Source of the DNA: Strongylocentrotus purpuratus
Taxonomy: Eukaryota; Echinodermata; Echinoidea; Camarodonta; Strongylocentrotidae
NCBI RefSeq assembly: GCF_000002235.5
Contig: NW_022145611.1
Span: 8,996,242-9,060,241, forward strand
DNA: 64,000 bases
Direction of reading: 5' to 3'
Part shown: positions 55,298 to 64,000 of the stretch, in pieces
How positions within the stretch are numbered: the first letter of the stretch is position 1
How the letters are laid out: every line of letters begins with the position of its first letter
Notes under the pieces: model-generated
Databases searched by the model: none
The model's input: the letters and a program-made list of their open reading frames with translations, nothing else
What the model was told of the DNA's origin: nothing
Made by a program: the position numbers and the translations under genes

Positions 55298-58200
55298 CTG
55301 CAAGATCCATGAGAAAAAAACAAATGCAAGTCAACCAATAATGTCTAACTATGCAATTTGGGATCACTATTTTATTTAACATGAGGCACAGTGAATTCTT
55401 AAAACCAGCAAAACTCCCCATGGCAAACCAAGAAATATATCACACACTACATACAGACACATGTTCACTGAATCTACAGGGCACATCCCTGATGAACAGT
55501 AATCACATAGCTATCAATTTACTAGAATAAGAAACAAAACTGGACATTATCGTATCACTTAATATTCAGGCATGTTCGCGCTCAAGTTGGACAGCATTAC
55601 CATGAAATAGGAAAAGCACCATTTGCTCATCATACGCATTGGTCTTTTCTTTCCCGCAACCAAAGTGTGCGCATGCAGACAAACGAGTTGTTTCCAAGAC
55701 CATGATATAGCAAGGTGGACTATCAACTGACTACAATCCTTAGAAACTATCAATCTTGATTTGATTTTTAAAGTATAAGACATCATCATGGACTTGCCCT
55801 ACAACTCTTACAATGCGTCTCTTTGAGATGACTTCAGCAGAACCAGTATAATAATATAATAATATTCAGCTTTTACATAGCGCTTAATACATCTCGGACG
55901 TCTCTAAGCGCTTTACAGATAATACTATTACCCCGGTCATTGGATTCAGTGCTTGCCCGCACACACTGTGTGCACAATCTTCACTCCCTGGGGAGCATTC
56001 CAGGCAGGCGTGACTTGACGCTCAAATACTGTTTAACAAACAGTGACACTCGCATCCTACCGGGTACCCATTTTAACGCCTGGGTGGAGAGTAGCAAGTG
56101 TAGGTTAATATCTTGCCAAAGGATAATCATCGCATATGGCCGAGAGAAATTTTGCCTAATGGTGACAAATTTTCAGAGTTCTTTCCTTCGCATGACCTGA
56201 CCTGACCAGCCAAACAAAAAGCCTTGAACTTACCTCTTTTTCCCTCTTAGCTCTTCTTTCATCATCCTCTTTCTTTTTCCTGAGATTCTCATTGTCCGTC
56301 TTGGCTTCGTGGAATGACTGAAGGAAGAGGTCAAAGGTCCCAAAGAGATCCTCGGGCGTCGTCCTCGCTGGATCCTCTCCGAACGACATGGCTACTCTCT
56401 CAAACTGAAAAGAATGTCATGAAGGAAACAACGATAATGAGATGGAATTCATATAAACAGCAGTGTAAAAAAAGATTAAAACAACAGAAGCAATAGATAC
56501 TGATGACTCGGGTTTTCCATTGGATTGGAACCCAATTACTTGGCACAAAGGGCGTTGCAGGGATTTGCAAGGTGAAAATCTCGGAACTACCATAATTTTT
56601 TCTATTTCAAATTTTGCATCTGGCAGTGTTTCAGTGTACCCATTTGTTGTTGAAGGCTTCCATTTTCACTCGGAGAGAGAAAATCACATATTCTTTTGTT
56701 TTAAATTTTGCACACACTTTCATGAACTCATATTGCTATATTGCACACAAAATTCTGCATTTACACTGGCAAATTGAAGGGCAGTTAAATTTGTACACGA
56801 ATTCTAGATCTATTTTGACCAGTTTGCAACTGAAGACAAAAATTAGTTTCCACTCTCGCTAGTAATTTTGATTAACGTACCTTTGCCTTGGCTTCCACGA
56901 GCACATCTTTAACTTTGCCAAAGCTGATGGACGAGAGGGTCTTGAAGTCACTCATCACCGAGATGAACTTATCATGCTTCTCAGTCTTGGGCTTCTTTTT
57001 CTGATACTCCAATTCCTGTTTCAAGATCATGAGTGTGAATTTGAATTAAATGTTGTAAATGTATAATAAGTACAAACTGATGATAACATTAAAAATTTCT
57101 GATCTAAAATAACAATAATGACTTAATTTTTGTTACAATGGTAACTGTACATAGAATAATTGTACATATATATATATATTGCCTTTTCTCTAAGAATAAT
57201 CTCAATTTCAAATTAAAATGTTTAACAAGAACAAAAGGGGTGAACACCCCATGAGAAAATATATTTAATTTAACAATTCAAAATATCCTGTAGGCAGTTC
57301 CTCTCAAAAGCGAATTAGGCTGAAATATAATCTTACAGGCCTTCAAATTTGGCAGTGGGGATGATCAGGGATTGCAATGAAAAGACACATTGGAATGGTA
57401 CATTAAACAATTATAATGCAGTATTTGTAGTTGATTGGATTTTTAAAATTTGTTATCTCAAAGACATTCTGAATTAATGAATGTTTGGACTAACAAAATG
57501 AAAAGAAAACTGGTAAACTTGGCTAATTCTTGATTTTGGAAAGATCACATTTAAAAGATGTTATTTGTTTGAGGTTAAGTTCTAGCCTTTTTTTTTTTTC
57601 TTCTTTCCATCATACTGTAAAATATTCATGAAAATTCAAAGTTCAAATATTTCCAACTGTTTTTCAGTGATAATCTAAAAAAATGAATGACTACTTACCA
57701 CTTCAACTCCTTTTAGACCCTGGCCAATTAGAGCTATTTCTTTCTCAAGATCTTGTAAGCTGGAAGAAAAGAAAAACATACATTAAAATTTAAGAGTTTT
57801 TCTCTAGCTTTTCTGCCATACACAGACAATCATACCTGGCTCATTCAATACAGGTATATTGCTCTCATCAACATATTTTATGGCCGAGCAGCACACAGTA
57901 ATCGGTCAAATGCTGGCACCACAGTCGTGTAAGTCATGATGCATTAAGAGAAGGTTCCCCAGATACAGGGGCATGGCCCTGCCACACCACCCTTTTATTT
58001 AAAACGGATGGAATTATTCAATGAATTGAAACACTGAAGAATGTATATACACAACATGAATTTAATAGCGAAGTTAATAGCTAAAGCCGGGGTAATAATA
58101 TGATTGCAGGGCCCTCAGGGAGAACAGTATGTATCCTGATGAGGCTACCTTGGGTAAACAAGACATATTATATATGTGTTATTATTATAATGCGATTTCA

Positions 58201-61200
58201 ATAAAGGTAAAAATTCTGTGATTTATGCTAGGCCAGAAGAGAATTACGTTAAAAAAGGAGTTGTATACTTACTTGATTTTGGAAGCTAATTTTACATGAG
58301 GCATCTCATCTTCTAGTTTCACTACATCAGGGAACTACGAATGAAAAACAAAAAATTTGAATATATCACTAATTTGTTGTAATTCACAAAATTGTAAGAT
58401 ATACTCTGTCCATTCAACAGCTTATCTTGCTTTTATCCTTTAAAAGATACAGTTACATGAGAGTAAAAAGCATTACCATTGTATTATCCTTAAAATTATT
58501 TCCATCAGAAACACTATCATCACGTATTATCACCATCATATCCTATTTTTATCTCCGAAATTACGATCCGCATCATGTCTTCTGTCAACATCGTTATAAA
58601 CATATTCTTCATCACCATCCCCATCATCATCATTTTCATCATTTTCACCATCGTCATGATAATCATCATTACCATCATCATCATCACCACTATCATCTTT
58701 ACTACTATCATCATCATCTCAACCACCACCACAAGCACCATCATTGCCATCTTCCTAACCAAAACCTCCTCCACCACCATCACCACCACAACCATCATCA
58801 TCACCATAACCATCATCATCACCACAACCATCATCATCACCACAACCATCATCATCACCACAACCATCATCATCACCACAACCATCATCATCACCATAAC
58901 AGAGATGTCAACCTCTTGAAAAAAAGAAAAAAAAAGAAAGAAAAAAAAAATTGGGAGATTTCCTGAAACACTTGAAACTACCGCACTGGTCCCAGGGCCA
59001 GTAAAATTTCAGAAAAATGTTTTGACTGGTAAGAGCGGTCAAGTATAATGTTTGCTCTTTCATTAAAATTTAATGAGAAAATTGTAAAGTTTTTGTCGGG
59101 ATGTAATGGTTTACTTGTACATGTTTCTATGTGATTCCGCGGTTTTTACAGTATTTCACTCTTATTGTAGTACTGGTTGGCATCTCTGCCGCCACCACCA
59201 CCACCATCATCTCTCCTTCTCCCATCTCACCTTCTTCTCCAGCATCTCAATCAGATAGTGGAGCAGCGTCACGTTCCGGTTGGAGCTCGACTTGGTGTCC
59301 ATAATCTTATTCAAGCTACTGATTTTGAACCCAGAGGCATTCCCCCTGGCCCCTCTGTTCATGTAATTACCGAACGCCAGGACGATCTCCAGAACCTTCC
59401 TTAGCTTCCTACTGCTTCCAACCTCCTTTGATGCTTTAAGAAGAGCTGCAAAAATTAATTTTGTAATTAAATTTTTTTTAAATGAGGAACCTTTCCATTT
59501 GGTATAACAAGTAAAATGATCAAAAATCAGTAAAATGTTGGGTGAAAACAGATACATATTTAGCAAGTTTCCAAACATTTAAAAATAGATGGATGGATGG
59601 ATTGTAAAACACTTTAAAAATATAACAGAGTTCTTGACAAGATGATTTATGTGAAAGGAATATGACCAATATTTAGTATAAGGAAACAAAAATGCAATAC
59701 AGAAACACACTAACACAAATAAAGTCATTAAACTGAATACAGCCTGCATTTGCACGTATGGGGGAAAACACTGAAACACAATCCAAAATCAATGGAAAAT
59801 GAGAGTTATCACTGACCTTCGACCTTTGGTTTGACCTCGCCTATTTTCTCTTGAAACCTCTTCTTAAAGAACAGACATTTTAACCTCTGCTCGTAGTGAT
59901 CTATCTTGCTCATCTCAAAGAAGAAACGATCGGCCTTGGCCATGTTATCTTTCTCCTTCTCATGTTCCTTCAATAGACTGATCTCTTCAGGGGTAGGCAC
60001 ATACTTCAGCAGCTGGAAAAACAAATATGGAAGAATGTATTGTTTCTGATGCATTTTTTCACCATACTCATGAATCTCAAAAAATGGAATTACGGCCAGT
60101 TTCATGACTTAACAAAAAAAATTAATGAATTTTTGACAAAAATTTCAAGAGGTTGGTTCATTTGTTAACATAAAGCGTTATTACATCGAATAAAGGTAGT
60201 TATAGTCTACAAAATTGGCATCGATCAGGGGAGCATCTTAACATTCAAAGGGTAGGGATCACTTGTTTTATTCGAAAGCAGAAAAAGCATACACTTGTAA
60301 TGATTGAATCGCCATACCTGCTCAACCATGTCTTTAGGAAGGCTCTCCGCAGAGTCCATGGAAAGAAGAGCTCTGTGGATATCAGCGTTGGTCATCTTGA
60401 GGTTGTAGAGGAGGATGGTACAGTTCTGGGCCCGTCGGCCGTCAATCAGGGCCAGCTCCTTGGGTTTCTGGGACTTGGTGCTGCCGCCGGTGATCTCGTC
60501 TCCGCGGTTACCATCGGTTTCATCACCCTTCTTCTGGTAAGCGGAGAAGGTGTTGTCGAACTCGCGCAGGTCGAGGACTTTGATGACCTGTGTCGAGGGA
60601 AGGTAATTCAATAAGCAAGTTAGTTACGTGTACATGAATATTAAAATACAACCTTTCTTCTCAGAAAGCTCATCTCTGCCATAAGTACTAATCGCTTCAC
60701 TTCTTGAAAATATATTTTTTCTATTCTCTATTATGATATCTTCGCTGAACCAAGCACAGTATCTGCATACATAGTTTTACATACCATTAATCATTGTTTT
60801 CATCCTTGTTCCAATGCTGATTAACGTCTTCATACCTAGTACATGTATGGACACCATCATCCTCTTCTCACCATCATCATCATCTTCATCTTGCAAATTG
60901 GTACCCAGGAATTTCATATCATCATCATCATCATCACCACAATTATCAATATTACCATCACCACTACCACTACCCCCATCATCATCATCATCATCATCAT
61001 CTTCGCCATTGTCGTCGTTGTCATTACCAACACCACCACCACCACCATAATCATCATCACTTCACCACCACACACACCCTTAATCCCATTACCACCATCA
61101 CTATTATCACCACCACCAAAAGCTGGCGACAATGCTTTCCAGGCATGTGCTCCTCCACTCTGGAATGAGCTTCCACGTTTTATTTGTTTATCACCTTCGC

Positions 61201-61391
61201 TGGATGTCTTCCGAAAATGTCTCAAAACTCTCCTCTTTGACCTTGATCAACAACAGATTCTTCGATGATTTTATGAAAAGCGCTGTGAAACGGTAAGTTT
61301 TTAAGAGCGCTTTACCACCACCACCATCACCATCATCATCATCATCATCATCATCATCACCACCACCACCACCACCACCACCACCACCACC

Positions 61392-61425
<34 letters not shown>

Positions 61426-63778
61426 CCACCATCACCACCCCCACCACCATCATCATCATCATCATCATCATCACCACCACAATCATCCCCACCACCATCT
61501 TCACCACCACAATCACCCTTTTTACCGCCACCACCATAACCACCACCATAACCACCACCATCATCACCACCATCATCACCACCATCATCACCACCACCAC
61601 CACCATCACCACCACCATCATCTCACCTTAAGATCATCCAGGTCTTGCCAGATGGTCCCCTGGATCTTCAGGTCGGGTAGCTTGGACCAGTTGAATGATT
61701 TTAGAGGGTTTGAAGGCTTAGGAAGGTCTCTCTTCTTGATCGGAGCTGACATACCACCAAAAGGAGGTGCGCCTGTAGGGTAGAGGGAGGTAGAGTTATC
61801 AACTATTATTAACCGTATCAGACATCTGAGCAGGGAAATTTTTAAATGTTATTGTCAAGGTTTGATGGATAAGCCAACAAAATTACAATATTTTAGCCCG
61901 CTCAGAAAAGTCAATGGGATTTTGTGTGTAATTTGCCCGTCAATATGGTTATACAGTAAACCAATGAACAAATATTTTAGCACGCTCTGAAAAGTCAATG
62001 CGTGTTAAACTAGTGAGCAATAATATAGAGCTAGTTGTAATTTACATCGTACATCGTGTATAAGAAAGTGTGCACTTTGCGCGAACTCTATTGTGACGTA
62101 ACAATCACACCCTGTATCGAAAATTTGTCAAACACTGGATGCACAGTCATATATCACCCTCACCTTCGGTTCGGGCGATATATGTCGTATTGCCCAGAAG
62201 ACAGTCAATATTACTTAAATATCAATGATGAAAAATTAATGATAGAAAGACCATACATGTAAAATGTAAAGGAAGAAGTAAAAGGAATAAAAGATGAAGA
62301 GGCACATGTATAGTTCAAACATTTCATATCATTATCATTAAGTATTCTTTCCTACTCATAGGATGGAAATAATACAAGTAGACAGTTATATGTGATCATT
62401 TACCCACATTTTGTAGGGATTGCAAAGATTTGGGGTAAAGAAATGGGGTGCTAAATAATCAGTAATTGTTTGTCTTCATCACGGTGCATTATGACCTGTT
62501 CAATCAACAATGAAATCTGTACCTTCACCACTTAAAACATTTATGATTTCAATTACATTTCATCTAATATAATGCCATCTGATTTTAACCCTCTACATAA
62601 GAGCGAGTATGCTGAAATCTGTATATAAGGACCGCTCAGGAAGAAAAGGGGTCTTTACAGGCAGGTGTTGTTTACATACAGATTTTTTAGTAAACACTTC
62701 GACGTGAAACAATATTCAAGGAAAATGAAATATGTGGTCATTATGGATGGGAGGTAATTTTTGCTAAATAAAGTTGGACTATACGAAAATCCCCTCTTCT
62801 TGAACAAGTCACATACAGTGCGCATGTAACATTCGGACACTTACCAGGTGGGGGTGGGGGGCCGCCGCCGCCGAACATACCAGGGGGTGGTGGAGGAGGG
62901 GGTGCACCACCAGGGCCAGGTGGTGGTGGTGGGGGTGGAGGTGCCCCGCCCATCATGGGTGGCGGAGGAGGGGGTGCCCCAGGAGCTGCAGGAACCCCGC
63001 TCTTCTGGAGTTTGTCGTCGTCTGATATGCTTGGACCGTTGTACTTCCCTGATGCAACCTGGGGAGAAGGAGGGGGGGAGGGGGGAATAGATTAAAAAAA
63101 CACAGTTACAACCTGAGGCTAAGGGCAAAATGTTGCTGCCCAGAAAGAGTGATACATTATGATAAAATAGACATTTCCAACTCTCGTTTAAATGCCTTCA
63201 ATGTTCATGGAGTTATTTCACCACACCTTGTAATATATTACACTAATTTCTATTTAAATATATATATTTCTAAATGCTAATCTTTAAAAGTTAATTTGAT
63301 TTGCTCTATTCATCTAAATTGTACATTTGTTGTATTTTTTTAAAAACCTTCCATTGTTCAGGGTGTTTACAGATCTACATGATGTATTATTTGCTTATTT
63401 CAATGGCAAATAGTTTTTCCCTGGTTTAAACAAAAAAAATTCTCATGATATTGTTATTTTTTAAACATAAAATTGTGAATTATTACAATCAAGTATATAT
63501 TCTGTTCAATTTCATAATTTTGAAGGAAAAATGGAAGACGCATTTATGTAACGATGACGGACGAATCAATAAAATCAAATAATTCATGTATGTATCCATG
63601 TTTAATAGGCCAGTGAACTGGTCTGCGGATGTAGGACAGGACTAGCGTTCTTCACCATTTGTTGTAGTCGCACTAGCTCTTGCTGCAGGGATTCGCTCTG
63701 CTTCTTGGACTCGACCAGATCGGTGGACTGCTTGTCGGACTTCTCCTGCATGGCGATGAGGGCGGCCATTGCCTCTTC
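55043..63778 (-). CDS. DAAM: DAAM-family formin, C-terminal half, 11 exons, 5'-partial
   Basis: DAAM formins nucleate and elongate unbranched actin filaments and act downstream of Dishevelled/Rho in planar polarity signalling. The joined minus-strand exons give about 615 codons: end of the coiled coil, a short FH1 with poly-Pro runs (GAPPPPPPPPGPGGAPPPPP), full FH2, and tail. FH2 includes lasso NWSKLPDLKIQGTIWQDL, IDGRRAQNC, MAKADRFFFEMSKIDHYEQR, VLAFGNYMNRGARGNASGFK and SSLNKI. The tail has EFDDLITALRTGDMF (DAD core) followed by a basic stretch KKKDKRR. The EFDD core and the FH2 wording match DAAM rather than diaphanous. The GBD/DID half lies beyond the right edge. All junctions are in frame. 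Confidence 0.96.
55845..56125 (-). mobile_element. Dispersed SINE-like repeat with ATT tail, copy B
   Basis: Read on the minus strand: GGAATGCTCCCCAGGGAGTG, TGTGTGCGGGCAAGCACTGA, AATGACCGGGGTAATAGTAT, AAGCGCTTAGAGACGTCC and an ATTATT tail. It is longer than copy A and includes GGTACCCATTTTAACGCC (plus-strand sense). Confidence 0.75.
56234..56404 (-). CDS. DAAM: DAAM exon: FH2 C-terminal helix
   Basis: Phase 0, 57 codons: FERVAMSFGEDPARTTPEDL, LFGTFDLFLQSFHEAKTDNE and ENLRKKKEDDERRAK, the conserved P-E-x-(F/L)-F-x-x-F-x-x-F segment and basic coiled end of FH2. Confidence 0.98.
56881..57015 (-). CDS. DAAM: DAAM exon: FH2 post region
   Basis: Phase 0, 45 codons: ELEYQKKKPKTEKHDKFISV and [18 protein letters not shown]. 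Confidence 0.97.
57699..57759 (-). CDS. DAAM: DAAM exon: FH2 coiled segment
   Basis: One base plus 20 codons: LQDLEKEIALIGQGLKGVEV, equivalent to the conserved L-x-x-E-I-x-x-L-x-x-G-L-x-x-V helix. Confidence 0.95.
58083..58200 (+). repeat. SINE-like family, partial copy D
   Basis: CCGGGGTAATAATATGATTG and a TTATTATTATAATGC end resemble copies A and B; the central part is diverged. Confidence 0.4.
58273..58334 (-). CDS. DAAM: DAAM exon: FH2
   Basis: 20 codons plus 2 bases: FPDVVKLEDEMPHVKLASKI, then Asn split with the next exon. Corresponds to the FH2 'knob' helix after LLHYL. Confidence 0.93.
58565..58905 (-). repeat. GAT/GTT-type microsatellite in DAAM intron
   Basis: Plus strand reads CATCATCATCACCACAAC repeats, i.e. 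GTTGTGGTGATGATGATG on the DAAM sense strand. Confidence 0.95.
59231..59445 (-). CDS. DAAM: DAAM exon: FH2 core
   Basis: It encodes SSRKLRKVLEIVLAFGNYMN, GARGNASGFKISSLNKI and NVTLLHYLIEMLEKK. The G-N-x-M-N and G-F-K-x-x-x-L-x-K-I elements are the FH2 signature. Confidence 0.99.
59817..60012 (-). CDS. DAAM: DAAM exon: FH2
   Basis: 65 codons plus 1 base: LLKYVPTPEEISLLKEHEKE, ADRFFFEMSKIDHYEQRLKC and KKRFQEKIGEVKPKVE. Confidence 0.99.
60318..60587 (-). CDS. DAAM: DAAM exon: FH2 linker
   Basis: Phase 0, 90 codons: VIKVLDLREFDNTFSAYQKK, a hydrophilic linker (GDETDGNRGDEITGGSTK), then ALIDGRRAQNCTILLYNLKM and SLPKDMVEQ. The flexible linker joins lasso and knob in the dimer. Confidence 0.98.
60845..61090 (-). 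repeat. GAT/GGT microsatellite in DAAM intron
   Basis: CATCATCATCACCACC triplets on the plus strand (GAT/GGT sense). Confidence 0.95.
61115..61320 (+). mobile_element. Non-LTR retrotransposon (LINE) 3' end
   Basis: The plus strand reads GDNAFQACAPPLWNELPRFI, SLDVFRKCLKTLLF and a stop, then a non-coding tail with GCGCTGTGAAACGG and AGCGCTTTA. A-F-x-x-A-P-x-L-W-N-x-L-P...F-x-x-x-L-K-T-x-L-F is the standard C-terminal tail of CR1/L2/Jockey-type reverse transcriptases. Antisense to DAAM and 5'-truncated. Confidence 0.8.
61312..61625 (-). repeat. GTG/GAT microsatellite abutting a DAAM splice donor
   Basis: CACCACCATCATC triplets on the plus strand run up to the donor of the exon at 61627-61772; sense reading is GTGAGATGATGGTGGTGGTG. 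Confidence 0.95.
61627..61772 (-). CDS. DAAM: DAAM exon: end of FH1 and FH2 lasso
   Basis: It encodes APPFGGMSAPIKKRDLPKPS, then SFNWSKLPDLKIQGTIWQDL. The two Trp residues of the lasso are present. Phase 0 end. Confidence 0.98.
62600..62735. repeat. Degenerate TACAGT-family MITE remnant
   Basis: CTGAAATCTGTATATAAGGACCG with GGTCTTTACAGGCAGGTG downstream, like the other copies, but ends are eroded. Confidence 0.35.
62845..63058 (-). CDS. DAAM: DAAM exon: FH1 poly-proline
   Basis: 71 codons plus 1 base: VASGKYNGPSISDDDKLQKS, then three Pro runs separated by Gly/Met/Ala (PPPPPPMMGGAPPPPPPPPG, GMFGGGGPPPPPG). FH1 binds profilin-actin. It is compact compared with vertebrate DAAM. Confidence 0.95.
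63656..63778 (-). CDS. DAAM: DAAM exon: coiled coil before FH1
   Basis: EEAMAALIAMQEKSDKQSTD, then SESLQQELVRLQQM, a heptad-patterned helix. The donor is taken as ATG|GTGAAG, which keeps phase 0 with the FH1 exon. Without splicing the frame would stop 17 codons later. An intervening exon cannot be excluded. Confidence 0.85.
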
Positions 63779-64000
63779 CTGTTTAATACACAAACACACA
63801 AGGGTCAGCAGGCAAGACATTCTCATTAATCAATCACATCATCAACAACAAAAATCCATAATGCAATTATTTATAACACTTTCAAAAAAGGTTGAAATTA
63901 AAAAGAAAATGAATAGAAGAGAAAAAAAAAACACACTCTGGAAGAGGTAAACACACAGCAATTAATCAATGTGGAAAATTCAACCAAAATATAACTTTTT

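Noticed and set aside
58427..58966. His-rich 179-codon frame
   Set aside because: CATCAC microsatellite in a DAAM intron.
55043..63778. First considered a diaphanous (DIAPH) formin
   Set aside because: EFDDLITALR tail, the KSFNWSKLP...GTIW lasso and the GARGNASGFK wording match DAAM; diaphanous DAD and lasso differ.
1..64000. Search for tRNA, rRNA or operon-like gene clusters
   Set aside because: No tRNA cloverleaf or rRNA core sequence recognised; only SINE-type box A/B matches were found.

Overview
The window is animal nuclear DNA, not prokaryotic. Short coding exons with GT/AG borders are separated by AT-rich introns full of microsatellites, minisatellites and short inverted-repeat transposons. 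The three genes, the many small non-autonomous elements and the recurrent TACATGTA words fit a marine deuterostome, most likely an echinoderm such as a sea urchin. The species is inference; it was not checked by search. Layout: (1) positions 1-30504, + strand, hold the C-terminal half (39 exons, about 2,360 codons, 5' end outside the window) of an axonemal inner-arm dynein heavy chain. It runs from the AAA3 P-loop through AAA4, stalk, AAA5 and AAA6 to the C-terminal domain. The stalk and C-terminus place it in the DNAH6/DNAH14 group, but it carries several extra Gly/Ser/Pro-rich segments. (2) Positions 33975-51693, + strand, hold a complete 12-exon legumain (asparaginyl endopeptidase) gene of 443 codons, with signal peptide, catalytic His and Cys, and the Cys-bearing prodomain. 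(3) Positions 63778-55043, - strand, hold the 3' eleven exons of a DAAM-family formin: end of the coiled coil, FH1, all of FH2 and the C-terminal autoregulatory (DAD) region. Its N-terminal half lies beyond the right edge. Legumain and DAAM are convergent; dynein and legumain are tandem. The three genes have no evident shared pathway (cilia motility, lysosomal proteolysis, actin assembly). Every exon junction listed was checked by hand for reading-frame continuity and GT/AG borders. Introns and spacers hold most of the unexplained structure. This includes a two-copy tRNA-like SINE family, a second dispersed family with an ATT tail, two LINE 3' ends that still encode the typical C-terminal tail, and a decayed Penelope-like element. 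There are TTAA- and TA-flanked MITE families and a near-perfect foldback element with a 9-bp target duplication. Legumain introns contain a ~180-bp tandem array, a ~90-bp GAT/GTG minisatellite and a long inverted minisatellite (50035-51335). I see no new defence-like or operon-like system. The most unusual items are the inverted minisatellite, the foldback cluster at 34.5-35.5 kb, the decorated dynein and the uniform strand orientation of the GAT-type repeats.
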